Below are positions 30,228 to 42,570 of a DNA stretch of 64,000 bases, in pieces. The DNA comes from Hemerocallis citrina. Its lineage: Eukaryota; Streptophyta; Magnoliopsida; Asparagales; Asphodelaceae. Position 1 is the stretch's first letter. Every line of letters starts with the position of its first letter. The position numbers and the translations under genes were made by a program. Below the pieces are notes generated by a model that was given only the letters and a program-made list of their open reading frames with translations, ran no database searches and was not told the DNA's origin. The stretch is taken from NCBI GenBank assembly GCA_017893485.1, contig CM030362.1, positions 39,960,984 to 40,024,983 on the forward strand, in the 5' to 3' direction.

Positions 30228-33200
30228 CTAGTCGTGCCTATCTTCCTTTCTAATCAAATTTAACCACCAATGACCCCACGCATCTGATGTCACCCTAGGG
30301 CTTTCTAGACACCGAAAACTAAGGCATACCACCTCCCAAGCTAGTTTTGCTTTCGTAAAGGAAATCAATAAATGATTGGCATCCCCATCCCCACTTTCAC
30401 ACTCCTTGCAAATAGTGTTTATTTGCATGTTCCTTTTCCGAAGATTGATCTTCGATAAAATGGCGTCGTGCATTACTAACCAATCAAAGACCTTAACTCT
30501 CAACGGAATGCACAGCTGCCAAATAATATGTGCGTCTTTGCATCGCAACCCACCGTCGTTGATCTGCTTGTACATCAACGAGACTGAGAATTCCCCAGAT
30601 GAGTCTAACAGCCAAACCCTGATGTCTTCGATCTCTTTGTTGTACCTACCTTCCTTCCTAATAAAAATATTGAGTTCAGTCAGTTCCAACCAATTTCTCT
30701 GTGATAACTATCCTCAAAAGTCCACCCTCAGCCTGTTGTTTCTCCAGACGTCTGATACAAGCATGTCGCAATTTAGCGTTGCCTCTGTAGCTTGTGGGAA
30801 TAAGTTCATTAGGCTAACATCTCCACACCACTTATCCTTCCAAAATCTCGTTTCCTTCCCTTTCCCGATCAAGCATCTGGTCTGTGCGAGATAGAGGTGC
30901 CCCACTTTTGCCACCCCCTTCCACATCGCGGAGCATTTCTCATATGCACTTTTACCTCCAAAACAATATTTTTTCTTAGCAGAGTATTTATTAAAGGATT
31001 TGCACCACCAGTTATTGCGTCGCCTCTTCATCTTCAACCACCACTTACTTAAAAGGGCTTTATTCATGTCCCTTAAATTCAAAATCCCCAGCCTTCCATA
31101 TTCTTTCCTTCTGCAAACTCTACCCCATTTAACTAACAGTATTCCCTTGTTGGAATCATTAGCACCTCTCCACAGAAATCTTCTTCTGCTTTTATCTATC
31201 TTCTGAATAACCCATTGTGGGATCTCATACACAGACATGATGTACGTGGGAATACTACTGAGCACCAAATTTAGCAGTGTTATTCTCCCACCCAACATCA
31301 GGAATCTCCCTTTCCACCCGGCTAGTTTTTATCAGTCTTATCAATCAGCGGTTGCCAGTCTTCTCTTTGTAGAGCCCCGGGTCTAATGGGGATACCTAGA
31401 TATAGGAAGGGAAATTGTCCCACTTCGCAACCGAAATAGGTCTTGATGGATTCTATCGGGATGGAGAGTTGGTCGCTAATGGGAAGAACTGAGGTTTTAG
31501 CTAAGTTGACCTTCATCCCCGACCAAGCTCCAAAGCACTGGAGGGCCATACGAATGGCACCTATGTCTTCCTCTTTGGAGGCTCCAAATAGCAGCGTGTC
31601 GTCTGCATATTGAAGTATCGAAATGGAATCTGAAATCCCCCTTGCTCTGACTCCCTGAATTGTCCCCTGATCCCTTCCTCTCTTGATCATTTCTTCTAGT
31701 CTATCTGCTACGATGGCAAAAAGAAGAGAGGATAATGGATCTCCCTGCCTCAGTCTCCTCCTGCATTTAATTTCTTTACCAAGCTGTCTGTTAACGAAAA
31801 TAGTTGACTTCCCCCCTTGGACACATACTCTAATCCACGCTCGCCATTTCTCTCCAAACCCTTTCAGTTGAAGCGCTTCACGAACGCAGTCCCATTCTAC
31901 CGAATCATAAGCTTTTTCGAAATCTATTTTTAAAAGAAATTCGTCTGCCTTATCCTTGTTTCCTCTAAAAACAATTTCATGTGCGGAGGCCACACTATCC
32001 AAGATATCTCTTCCCCTGATGAAACCGCTTTGCGAGTCACCCACCACCTCATCCATATGAGGGCTCAACCTTTGTGCTAGAACTTTTGTGATGATCTTGA
32101 AAGAGCTATTAACCAGGCTGATGGGTCTGAAGTCGTCTACCCTGGTCGCCTCTTTCTTTTTTGGGATGAGAACAACGTTTGCATAGTTAATTCTATCCAA
32201 ATTTTCATGACCATCATAAAAGTCTTTGAATATGTTCATTAGATCCCCTTTGATGATATCCCAATAAATCTTGTAGAAGAAAATTGGAAATCCATCAGGT
32301 CCTGGTGCTTTATCCTGTCCCAATGTTTTCACTACATTTAGCACCTCCTCTTCCACAAAAGTCCCCTCTAATCCTTCACTCCCATCTACTCTGGACGAAC
32401 TCCACATGTCCGGAAGTAGCTTACTCCTGTAAACGTTGTTAATCCCGAAGAGATTCTTGAATCTTTTGTCGAATTCTTTCCTAATCAAGCCTTCGTTCTC
32501 AATCCAGGAGTCGTCAATGAAAAGACCAGTAATATGATTCTGTCTTCTCCTCCCATTAGCCACCATATGGAAAAACTTAGTATTTGCATCCCCCTCTTTA
32601 AGCCATTGCACCCTAGAACACTGCCTCCAATAATGTTCCTCCATATCTCCAATCTGCTGAATTTCAAGTCTATAATTGAGTAACTCGTCGAACTCCTCCT
32701 CTACTAGATCCCTCCCTTCTTGTATAGTTTCTAGATCTGCGACCTTAATGCCCAGCTCGTGTAGTCTATCTTTGTTAGCCCCAAATTCCACCCTTGCCCA
32801 CTCTTTGATCCGCTTTCGTAATCTCCTTGTCTTTTCAGTCCAAATCCCTACCGTCGATACCTCCTTGGTATTTGCCCTCCACGAATCTTGGATAATCTGG
32901 CGGGTTCCAGCAGCCAACGTCCAAGCCTTCTCAAACCTGAACGGAATTTTTTTTTTTGATGTATCCCTCTCCACTCTCCAATACCAGGGGCAGATGATCT
33001 GAAGTGTATCTCATAATCGTCTTCACGCCAAAGGAAAAAACATCTTTCCAGTCTGTGGATACTAAAATCTTATCTAGTTTCGCCAAAATCGGCTTAGACT
33101 GCATATTCGACCAAGTGTACTTCCTATCACTCTGCTCCAACTCCATTAACTGCAGATCGTCTATAATGTGGTTGAAATTATCCTAATCATGTTGGGACGG

Positions 33201-33660
33201 ACCCCTACCTCCGTGCTCATGCCGATATCTGGTAATATTGAAATCACCCCCTACCACCCATGGGTCTGCCCACGTCCTCTTAATATCTCTAATCTCATCC
33301 CAGAATCTACCTCTCCTCCTTGAATCATATGGGCCATATACGGTAGTCACACAATGGATCCAGTCATCACTTCTCCTTCTGATTCTAACAGTGACCGAGA
33401 AATCTCCTACCTTATGATCCAACACTTCGAATATTGTTACATCGACACCCAACGCTATGCCCCCTGGAATAGCCAACTGCTCGTTTGAATCTCCACTCGA
33501 AATCCTTAGCCCACGCCGGAACTTGAAATTCTTCGGTTGTTGGGTTTTCGATCCTAGTCTCTTGGAGACCACAAATATAGGGTTTGATTCTACACACCGT
33601 ATTGCTAATAAGTCTCTTTTTACCTTTCTCACGCATTTACCTAACATTCCAAAAGATGTA
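30228..33660 (-). pseudogene. LINE ORF2: endonuclease and reverse transcriptase, frameshifted
   Basis: From the right: the start and endonuclease N-terminus are split between two frames (KPYICGLQETRI in one, then IPGGIALGVD, CVTTVYGPYD and WVVGGDFNI in the other). A stop follows near 33183, then the endonuclease end (RKYTWSNMQSKPILAKLDKI ... YTSDHLPLVL). 32974-31322 is one open frame holding the whole reverse-transcriptase core: GPDGFPIFFYK, VVLIPKKKEAT, DFRPISL, DFEKAYDSV, RQGDPLSSLLF and the catalytic YADDTLLF. 31298-30714 continues in another frame (GGRITLLNLVLSSIPTYIMSV), and 30689-30228 carries the zinc-binding tail (LPLRVKVF-like block, CKECESGDGDANHLL). At least four frame interruptions make it inactive. 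Confidence 0.88.
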
Positions 33661-33725
33661 CGACATAAAAACTTACTGTGACCCTATCAAGAACTTCTCA
33701 GAGCTGCCAATCTGCAAACTCACTC

Positions 33726-36155
33726 CTAAGGGTTGACCCATTTAATGTCCTCTCTAATCCTAACGGCATTTTTTACCTGTTCCACTCTGCTTGAACCAAT
33801 GTCTAACCCGTATAGACTAGCAAAGTATATAAGAGAATCATCATTCAGTAAATTTAAGACGGAGTAATTCATCACAAGATTACCTCTGCACGCTGAAGCT
33901 GGTTCTTTTCCTTTTACCGCCGCCCTGATGAGATCCTCCTCGCTAGGACCCTGTATGCCCCACTTGTCCAATTGTCACTTGCTCTTTCTTGGACACTCTA
34001 AAACATTTTTTCCCGTACTTCCCGTATCTTTGCACCCTCCTTCTTTTTCTCCCCCCTCGATCTCAGTTTCTGATATAAAATTGTCCTCTCGAATTCTGTC
34101 TAATGCTGCTATCATGACATCATCCTCTTGATTATCAATGTCCTGGGGGCTGATTATAGATTTAACCGCTGTAACTAGTTGGTTCTCTCCCACTTCAGAA
34201 CAGTGTACCTGTACCTCTCCCGCTACACTTAAAATCCCTTCATTAATAGGCCCATAATCCATCACAATTGGGCTTGCCTCTCCTCCTTCTGCCCCAACCT
34301 GAATAAAGTCATTATTCCTTGATTCCGGCCCACTTAGCCCAAGTACCTTCTTAGCTATCAACAGTGCCGTCATTGCCACCCTAATAGAGGCCTCCACCTC
34401 ATCTTGCGTGAAGCCCAATGAAGCCTTTACCGGATCTCTCAACCCCTGTTCCTCGAGCCTCACGATCGTCCCACCTCTCTTCAGTATTCCAGGTTTTATG
34501 GGCGTCAAATCAGATTTCATTTCGCCACCCATCTCTATCATAGTACTCTCCAACCTAACTTGACAACCTGGCTTAGTGGGGCCCACTCCACTGTCCACGC
34601 CAACAGCTGAGGCTGAGGGGATTTTTGAATTGAATGAATGTTCCGGATGCGCGTGAACTTGATCTAACGGTGCTACGACCTTGATCCCAGTCCACTTTGA
34701 TGGAGCGCCAGGATTCACGAGCTCCTTATCCAACGGCTGTACGTCGTCTTCAACCTTCAGTTCGACTTCATTCCTCCGTTCGTCATCCTCCTCCCTCCTC
34801 GTTTTTCCTCGAAACGAAACGTTCTTTTTAACCTCCGTGATAACCTTCACCTCAAATCTCTCCTCTTCGAAGTCGACGCTAACCATCGATGGAATATCTT
34901 GTTTGTTTGCGACTCCCACTCGAATACGCACAAATTTGATATTGGAGTGCATCGTGGTTCGTCTATCAATATCTAGCACCATTCTGAAGCTCCTCACGAC
35001 GTCTTGGAACCCCAAGCGAACCCAGCACTGGTATGGCAAGTTATACAATCAAACCCAAACCGAAAACAAGGTTTCAGCCTTCAAAGCACCCACATTTCGC
35101 GTCCATCGCCTAAGGGTAACATAGAACTCCATTCTATCCCTTCCTCTGCCTTCTAAGCCTTTCATCAACATAAGCTCCGAGACCCTCTCCTCGTTATTGC
35201 AATGAACCAGAAATTGATTTGAGGAACTCTGCGATGCCGCCCATTTCCATTCTGCTGAGCTTGCGGTGGTTGCTGTGAGTAGGTTATCGATGTCTGCACT
35301 ATTAGGGTGTCCTGTATGTGCCTTAATCAGCACGCAATTCTTGTATCTCTGCTCAAACTTGGCCATGATCGGCGACGGAGTTACCTTAGCCATCGCAATC
35401 TTTCTCCTCCCCGCTGAGCTTTCCTCTGTTTTGCTTGTATCCGATTTGTGGGATCTAGCCGGCGAATTAGCGTCTCTGCTAGAGCGGAGGCTGTTGCTTT
35501 TGGTGTGGGGACACGCCGTCGAAATATGGCCACTTTGCTTACACTGGAAGCAGAACCAATCATTTATGCATTGATGAATCGAGTGACCTCTCTGGGCACA
35601 TTTATGGCATAGTTGATTTCCGACAGCCCAATTGCACCCCGGAGCAACCCTGTCTCTCTTTCTCTCATCTTCACTGTCTCTTGGTTTGTGTTTCTTCGCT
35701 TTGACGAGCACCCATTCACCTTCTTCGTCTTCCTTCTTCCTGAGCTCGTTTTCCTCCGGAGAATGGAATGTTCTCGGAGCTCTATGCCCCTCGTCTCTGC
35801 GATGATCTCCCCTAGCCACCTTTGCATACGATCTTCCCTTAGCGTCTTCTGAGTTGCGACTGTTGTATTTCTCCACCTGTCCTCTGACTGGCTCCTTGGA
35901 TCGATCTCTATGATCGATTCGGAGCACCCTGTTTCTGGAGGAGGACCTTCCCCTATCCCTACCTGCCCCATCAGACCTTTCATAATGCCTCTTCGCCGCT
36001 CCATCCTCCCTCAGTGCTTCTCTTCCTCTCTTCGGCATCTCGGAGGAAGTAGGCTGGAAACGAGAATCAGTGTTGAAGTATTTGCTGTTGGGTTTGTGGT
36101 AGGGGGTTGAATCTCTCTGAGTTTCTCTGTGGGACTCTCTATGAGTGTATTTCAT
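33726..36155 (-). pseudogene. LINE ORF1, RNA-binding protein with two zinc knuckles
   Basis: Open from 36155; the N-terminus is basic and Arg/Asp-rich (KRGREALREDGAAKRHYERS). Two CCHC knuckles lie at about residues 187-225: CHKCAQRGHSIHQC and CFQCKQSGHISTAC. A TGA at 35049-35051 replaces a codon in VWV*LYNLPYQCW, probably from TGG, after which the frame stays open to 33975. 33971-33726 (MDKWGIQGPSEEDLIRAAV) appears to be the C-terminus after a frameshift. ORF1 proteins of plant LINEs coat the RNA for target-primed insertion. The homologous LINE piece at 53.2-55.1 kb encodes the same knuckle layout. Confidence 0.82.
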
Positions 36156-36191
36156 TTGTGCTTTTTAAGCTTTTTTCATAATTTACAAGTT

Positions 36192-36316
36192 CTTTAGATG
36201 TATTTATTGTTTAAGAAAAACAATCTGTTACCTTAGTTATTCTTTACTGCATGATGATTGTCTATTCCTCAATTTCCTTGCCACATTAGAGTCCCGTGTA
36301 GATCTGGATGTGGATG
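36192..36316 (+). other. Host sequence ending in a possible gene M exon start
   Basis: Lies between the LINE and a hAT end. At 36284-36300 CATTAGAGTCCCGTGTAG could be a splice acceptor, followed by ATCTGGATGTGGATGAC, which lines up with ATGACACCAATCC at 42117 once the hAT shell is ignored. This suggests the gene M copy-3 exon was split by the insertion. No other feature seen. Confidence 0.35.
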
Positions 36317-36463
36317 ACCAGGAGCGAATCTGGGGAGCCCCCGCCCCCGCCCCTACCCCCCAACATGTTGGGAATGCATTATATATATATATATATTTGG
36401 AATATTTTTGGAATATTTTTGGAATATTAGTGGTATATGATTCATAATATATCTTTACCAAAG

Positions 36464-36464
<1 letters not shown>

Positions 36465-36558
<94 letters not shown>
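36465..36558. repeat. (AT)n microsatellite
   Basis: About 47 AT units, directly left of the fold-back MITE. A shorter AT run lies on the MITE's right (36922-36936). Confidence 0.95.
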
Positions 36559-36560
<2 letters not shown>

Positions 36561-36561
36561 A

Positions 36562-36922
36562 AAGCTTCGGTTGTGCACTACCTCTAGTGCACACGGCGTG
36601 TGCCTAGGTATTCAGGCGTTCATATCGACGATCCGAACCGTTCACATTGATTTACACATCTAAATTAGTCTAAATATGTAAAATCAAATCATTTGAAATT
36701 CATTTACCCATCCATTGAAGTGTTACAAAATTGTATGGCTGAAAATCATTATTTTTTATAGTCACATGATGGATGGGTAAATGAATTTCAAATGATTTGA
36801 TTTTAAATATTTAGACTAATTTAGATGTGTAGATCAATGTGAACGGTTCGGATCGTCGATATGAACGCCCGAAGGCCCAATGCACACGCCGTGTGCACTA
36901 GAGGAGTGCACAACCGAAGCTT
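36562..36922. mobile_element. Fold-back MITE, 361 bp
   Basis: Ends AAGCTTCGGTTGTGCAC and GTGCACAACCGAAGCTT are perfect inverted repeats. The inverted homology continues inward for about 160 bases per arm (for example CACACGGCGTGTGC, AACCGTTCACATTGAT, TTCATTTACCCATCCAT and their complements) around a small centre. The flanks are AT repeats on both sides, so a TA-type target duplication is plausible but not provable. Confidence 0.85.
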
Positions 36923-36935
36923 ATATATATATATA

Positions 36936-37483
36936 TGTTAGGAAAGTTATGGGCAGAAGCTACCCCACAACTAAAGTGAAATTAATAAAGTGGAAATAAA
37001 GTGGACACAAATATTTTACGTGGAAAACCTCCAAAGGAGAAGGGATAAAAACCACGGGCAAGGTAGTGGGATTTTACTGCTGAAAGTAGGGATTACAACA
37101 TTCTCTCTAAATATAAGGAAAGTACAATTTTCACTCTTTCTTATAATAGGAGAAACACTCTCTCACAAATTTGAGAAAAATACAAGTATACAAATTATCT
37201 CTAAAGAGATACAATTTTATCCCTCTTGAGAACACTCTTGTAATACTCTCTTTCTTTTCTTAATCCCTCTTTCTTTTCTTAATCCTCACTGAGCTCTTGT
37301 TGCTCTGCTGCTGCACTCTCTTCCATTCCCTTAATCCCTATTTATAGGGAATGGATTGTCACCAACCCCGGGTCATCACCAACCACAGCCACTCCATTTT
37401 TTTTTCTTTTCAAATTGCATCTGTCAAAAGGTTGCCTCATTTTTCAAGAGGTGGTTGGTGCTCTTTGACCTTTTCTGCTGACA
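36936..37483 (-). repeat. 3' LTR of the copia element
   Basis: 548 bp. Shares with 41534-41997 the blocks GTTATGGGCAGAAGCTACCC and ATTTTACGTGGAAAACC and a CCCTATTTATAGGGA TATA region. Confidence 0.88.
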
Positions 37484-40400
37484 TTCTCTCACTTGGAGAT
37501 TTGATTAAGGATTAATCATGCCACCACACGATCCTTTCTACCTTGCCATTCTCATGCTGATTACGTTTCTACTAGGCCACACGAGGACCTACACCGTTCG
37601 AACTTGTCAGTATTGACTGGCTTAGTCATAACATCTGCTAGGTTCTCGTTAGTGTGAATTTTGTGCATATCCACACTTCCTTCCTCCACTACTTCTCGAA
37701 CAAAGTGATACTGGACTCTTATGTATTTTGTCCGTTAATGAAAGGCTGGATTCCTTGTGATGTGCAAGGCACTCTGACTGTCACAAAACAGAACTATCTT
37801 CTTCTACTTGTGCCCGAGTTCCTCCAATAACCTTTGAATCTAGACTGCTTCTTTGCAAGCTACTGTAGCCTCCATGTATTCTGCTTCTGTTGTAAATAGT
37901 GCCATAACAGTCTGCAGTTTCGAAACCCAGCTTACAGCTCCTCCTGCAAGTGTAAACACATATCCCGTAGTGGATTTGCTTTTGTCAATATCACCTGCAA
38001 AATCTGAGCCACATAGCCTCTGACAGTTAATTCCGATCCTCCATAACATAATACAGCATCTTAGGTTCCTCTGATGTATCTCAGAATCCTCTTCACTGTA
38101 CTCCAATGCTCTCTACCAGGATTTGCCATGTATCGACTAACCGCTCCCACTGCTTGTGCAATGTCTGGTCTTGTACATATCATAGCGAACATCAAACTTC
38201 TCACTGTTAATGCATACGGTACTCGAGACATCTCCTTCCTCTTTGCTTCATTGCAAGGAACTTGAAGGATAACTTGAAATTAACAGGAAGTGGGGTTAAG
38301 ATTGGCTTACAATCTTGCATGTTGAAGCGTCGCAAGATCTTGTAGAAGTAATTCTTCTGAGAAAGCCAAATCTTCCTATTATTTCTGTCTCGGTGAATCT
38401 GCATCCCTAGAATCTTGTTTGCCGGTCCCAAGTCCTTCATGTCAACTCCCTAGCCAACTGTGCCTTCATTTCTTGGATTCAATCTTTGTTGGGGCCTGCT
38501 ATCAACATGTCATCAACATACAACAGGAGGATAATGAAGTCATCATCACCATCAAACCTTTTGTAGTACGTACAATGGTCTGAACTAAGTCTGTTGTATC
38601 CAAGGCTAATAATAAAGGAATAAAATCTCTTGTACCAATACTTCAGTGCCTGTTTGAGACCGTAAAGAGATTTGTTCAACCTGCAAACCAAGTTCTCTTT
38701 GACTGTTTCAGCAAAACCTTCTGGTTGGAGCATATCGATTTCTTCTTCAAGATTTCCATGAAGAAAAGCAGTCTTCACATCTAACTGCTCTAGATGTAGG
38801 TCAAGCGAAGCACACATCGCCAAGACTACTATGACTGTCGTGAGTCGAACCACAGGTAAAAATATTTCATTGAAGTCGATACCTTCTTTCTGAGCATATC
38901 CTTTACCACCAATCTTGCACAATACCGCTCCACTTGGTCATTTCCATTGTGCTTGATCTTATAGACCCATTTGTTGTCGATGGCCTTCCTTCCTTGTGGT
39001 AGCGTAACAAGATCCCATGTCTTGTTCTTGTGTAGAGCTTCAATTTCTTCCTGCATTGCTGTCATCCACAGGGATACATCTAAGCCTGTGATTGCCTCCT
39101 GGAAGGATGATGGCTCCACATCCTCTGTTAAAAGACAGTATGCAACATTGCTCTCCTTAACATACTCCGAGTGCCAAGTTGACGGTCTTCTCTCACAAGT
39201 TGACCGACGAACTTCTGGAGCCTCGGACTCGACTGATTCTTGTTCATCATGCTCTGGTGCTGCTTCAGAAGAAATTGAATCTTCATCTGGCTTATTTTTC
39301 ACCTGAACTGTAGTAGTCTCTGGATTCTCCTTTGACGTGCTATCGCTTCCATCATTCTTTTGGAGCTGATCTTCTACAAAGATCGCATCCCTGCTGACAA
39401 CAACCTTGTAGGAAGTGGGATCCCACAGGCGATACTCCTTTACTCCGTCAGCATACCCCAAGAACATGCACCTCCTGGATTTTGGATCTAGCTTCGTTCT
39501 TTCTTGAATATTGTACATCACGTACGCGGGACATCCGAACCAATGTAAAGTAGAGTAATTTGCTAGCTTGCCAGACCACATCTCCATCGATGTCTTCAGA
39601 TCAATTGCTGTTGATGGCGACCGATTTATGACATAACAGGCAGTTCTGGCTTCTTCTGCCCAAAAAGAGTTGGGCTGACCTGCAATCCACAACATAGCTC
39701 TCATCCTTTCTGCTAGAGTCCTATTCATCCGCTCTGCCATGCCATTTTGCTGAGGTGTATATGGGACTGTGAACTGTCTTGTGATACCTTTTTGCTTACA
39801 AAGTGCAAGAAACTCGCTGTCTATGTACTCCCTTCCATTATCTGTCCTCAAGCACTTGATCTTCTTCCCAGATTCAAGTTCCACCTGCGCTTTGAAATCT
39901 TTGAACACTGGAAACACATTTGACTTCTTCTTGATTGGATACACCCACAATCTCCTGAAGTAATCATCAATAAAAGACACAAAGTACTTTGCTCCTCCTA
40001 GGGACATTTTCGGTGATTCCCAGACATCAGAATGAATCAAGTCTAGAATGCATTTACTCCTGGCTTCAGATCTGCTGAACTGCAATCTATGTTGCTTACT
40101 TGTAACACAATGCTCACAAAATGGTAGATTCACCGATTTGAGCCCTGAAAGTAGCTTCCGGTCGGAAGGAATCTTCAAACCTCGTTCAGACATGTGGCCT
40201 AGTCTGAGATGCCACATCATTGCTGACTCTTCTCCCTTGCTAGACGATGCGACACATGCATCAGCTTCCTGCAGTGTTTCTCCATTAAGCATGAACAGAT
40301 TTGCCGCGATCTTTTCTGCCTTCATGACCACAAGCACGCCTCTGACAATCTTCATGACCCCATTTTCGACATGGGTCTTGCATCCAAGGCTATCTATTTG

Positions 40401-41460
40401 TCCCAAAGACAATAGATTCTTTTTCAAGCCCTTCACATGTCGTACCTCCTGGATGGTTCGAACCGTACCGTCAAACATTTTGAGCTTGATAGTACCAATA
40501 CCAGTAATTTCCAAAGCATGATCATCTCCCATGTGTACAGAGCCTTTTGAGATTGGTTCGTATGTGTGGAACCACTCTCTCCGAGAAGTCATGTGTCATG
40601 TTGCTCCTGAGTCTAGTAACCAGACGTCAAAGAACTGCTTTCTACCTCCAACCACTGTTGTTGCCTCACTGTATAGAACTTCACCATCATATCGGGTACT
40701 TGCCACATTCTCTTGAGCATTTGATAACTCAGGATCTCCACTCTTCTTCTTGAACCAACAATCCTTCTTGAAGTGCCCTTTCCTGCCACAGTTGTGACAC
40801 TTGTAAGTCTTCTTACTTCTGGATTTTGATCTACCATGATTCTGACTCCCACTGGGACCACGTTCCGTTGATCTTCCTCTCATCACCATCAAAGCTTCCA
40901 CTTGCTATGAACTTCCCTGTCTGTCTTCCTTATTCTTGCGCCTGGTTTCTTCTTCCAAAACAGCAGCTGCAACTTCGTCGAAGACTAAATAGTCCGTCAG
41001 GATATTGTTCATCAGGTTAATGATGAGTTGATCATACGAGTCAGGTAGACTTTGAAGTAGAAGCTCCGCAAGTTCAGTTGTCTGTATTTTGCAACCCATT
41101 GATGTAAGTTGCGAAAATAGGGTGTTCAGGGTGTTGATGTGGTCAGTCACCGATGTCGATTCCGCCATTCGAAGAGTGTACAATCTTCTCTTTAAGAAGA
41201 TCTTGTTGTGAAGTGACTTGGCCTCATACAACCTTGTCAGAGTATCCCAAATTTCCTTTGCTGTCCTATTTTCAGCCACACTGGATAGCACACCATCAGC
41301 TAGTGCCAAGTGCAGATCGGCAATTGCGTTGCCGTCCATCTCGTTCCACTTGCCGTCATCAGTGATCTCCGCGGGCCTATCTCCAATTGCTGCCAAGCAA
41401 TTGTCCTTCTTCAAGATTGCCTTGATCTTCATTTTCCACAACGAGAAATTGCTTCCGTTG
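37484..41460 (-). pseudogene. Copia gag-pol, several stops and frameshifts
   Basis: Gag starts at 41493 (MSTTTKFDVEKFNGSNFSLW) with the UBN2-type pattern (AKEIWDTLTRLYEAKSLHNK); a stop occurs at 40905. Then comes a CCHC knuckle (CHNCGRKGHFKKDC), protease LLDSGAT followed by a stop at about 40593, and the GAG-pre-integrase block (WHLRLGHMSERGL, with C-x2-C). The integrase follows, with D in LIHSDVWESP, D in LRTDNGREYIDSEF and E in TPQQNGMAERMNRT. The reverse transcriptase opens WVYKIKHN, shifts frame near 38900, and has YVDDMLIAG. RNase H pieces (STTGYVFTLAGGAVSW, TTEAEYMEA) are in two more frames, 38440-37840. I assign it to the Tork-type lineage on the WxLDSGAT and TTEAEYM patterns, with moderate certainty. 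Confidence 0.88.
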
Positions 41461-41533
41461 AATTTCTCAACATCGAACTTTGTTGTAGTCGACATTTCTG
41501 CTCCACCCCCGACAACCAAAGCTCTGATACCAC

Positions 41534-41997
41534 AGTTAGAAAAGTTATGGGCAGAAGCTACCCCACAACTAAAGTGAAATTGATAAAGTGAAAATAAAGT
41601 GGATACAAATATTTTACGTGGAAAACCCATAAAGGAGAAGGGGTAAAAACCACGAACAAGGTAGTGGGATTTTGCTGCTGAAAGTAGGAATTACAACCTT
41701 CTCTCTAAATATAAGGAGAGTACAATTTTCACTCTCTCTTATAATAGGAGAAACACTCTCTTACAAATTTGAGAAAAATACAAGTATACAAATTATGGGA
41801 TACAATTTTATCCCTCTTGAGAACACTCTTGTAATACTCTCTTTCTTTTCTTTATCCCTCTTTCTTTTCTTAATCTTCACTGAGCTCTTGTTGCTCTGCT
41901 GCTGCACTCTCTTCCATTACCTTAATCCCTATTTATAGGGAATGGATTGTCACCAACCCCGGGTCATCACCAACCACAGCCACTCCATTTTTTTTTT
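41534..41997 (-). repeat. 5' LTR of the copia element, truncated
   Basis: Aligns with the 3' LTR up to the CCACTCCATTTTTTTT stretch, after which the partner's last roughly 80 bases are missing. It lacks a 15-base piece present in the 3' LTR near 37197. Confidence 0.82.
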
Positions 41998-42116
41998 CAG
42001 GGAGTGTGTGTTTCCTTTAGCAAAATGTCCCCTTTAATTAGCAACCTTTAAAAAAAAATTGCCCTCCAATCCAACCTATGAAAAAAAAATTTACAGCCCC
42101 CCTCACTTTTCAATCC

Positions 42117-42570
42117 TGGATCCATGACACCAATCCAGGTTACATCTTCACAACCAGCTGCTAATGAAATAGCTCCACCTGTTTTTGTGAAGACTCTTCT
42201 CTACCCGGGCGCCGCCATAATTTTTCTCATTTCAAACATGACCCTTCCAAATGGAACAACATACTTTCACCTGTATAATCTCAGCGAAGTAAGAAATGCT
42301 TCAGCAGTTTTCGGTCTTCACAGGCTAGAGGTTTGCACTCGATGAGCTAATTCAAACAAACAGTCTTGTTGATGTTCACAGTAATTTATTGTAGGTTATT
42401 GCTGCAGGAAGTTATTTTGCTGTTTGCAGAAGCCCTAACTGGTGTTATAAACTTATGATGGATGAGTATGTTTGGCATCCCTCTTGTTGTTTGGGGCCTC
42501 GTCAAGGAAGAACTTTTGGGAAATCTAGTAAACCATGATCCAACAAAAGCAGTTTATGTTTATCCATTGG
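42117..42570 (+). pseudogene. Third copy of gene M: two exons, frameshifted
   Basis: Exon 1 (to about 42330) encodes PPVFVKTLLYPGAAIIFLI, a hydrophobic segment, then NMTLPNGTTYFHLYNLSEV and SAVFGLHRLE before a GT donor. A 63-base intron ends TTTATTGTAG. Exon 2 opens VIAAGSYFAVC, then shifts frame, has a stop at about 42458, and continues into the MSMFGIPLVVWGLV segment that matches the intact exon at 1-240 before diverging after VYVYP. It is non-functional here but reveals the exon preceding the one at the window's left edge. 36301-36316 may be its detached 5' tip. Confidence 0.65.

Larger units (their letters stand above)
29758..36174 (-). mobile_element. Nearly full-length L1-type LINE, 6.4 kb
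   Basis: The 17-bp direct repeat TTCATAATTTACAAGTT occurs at 29741-29757 and 36175-36191, a typical long LINE target-site duplication. The element is on the minus strand: the poly(A) tail appears as T's right after the left repeat, and the 5' end is at 36174. It encodes ORF1 (two CCHC knuckles) and ORF2 (AP endonuclease, reverse transcriptase, zinc-binding reverse-transcriptase C-terminus). Both frames carry stops or shifts, although the duplication itself is perfect. The same family contributed the ORF1 fragment at 53220-55144 on the plus strand. Confidence 0.9.
36936..41997 (-). mobile_element. Ty1-copia retrotransposon (Tork-like), 5' LTR truncated
   Basis: The 3' LTR is 36936-37483 (TGTTAGGAAAG ... 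TGCTGACA). The 5' LTR is 41534-41997, cut short where the hAT-end sequence resumes; its inner tip reads CTAACT instead of CTAACA. Minus-strand TGGTATCAGAGC (41521-41532) is the standard copia primer-binding site for initiator tRNA-Met. AAGTGAGAGAA before the 3' LTR is the purine tract. Internal order gag, protease, integrase, reverse transcriptase, RNase H is copia-type. LTR differences and several lesions make it inactive. Confidence 0.9.
36317..42116. mobile_element. hAT-like shell hosting a MITE and a copia element
   Basis: Left end CAGGAGCGAATCTGGGGAGCCCC (36317 on) and right end (41998-42116, ending CCCCCTCACTTTTCAATCCTGG plus ATCC) resemble the two ends of the hAT at 5762-9654. Flanks TGGATGAC and (TCC)ATGAC are compatible with an 8-bp duplication whose right side lost a few bases with the terminal GCTCCTG. 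No transposase remains between them outside the nested MITE and copia insertions, so this is an old non-autonomous copy. Confidence 0.45.
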
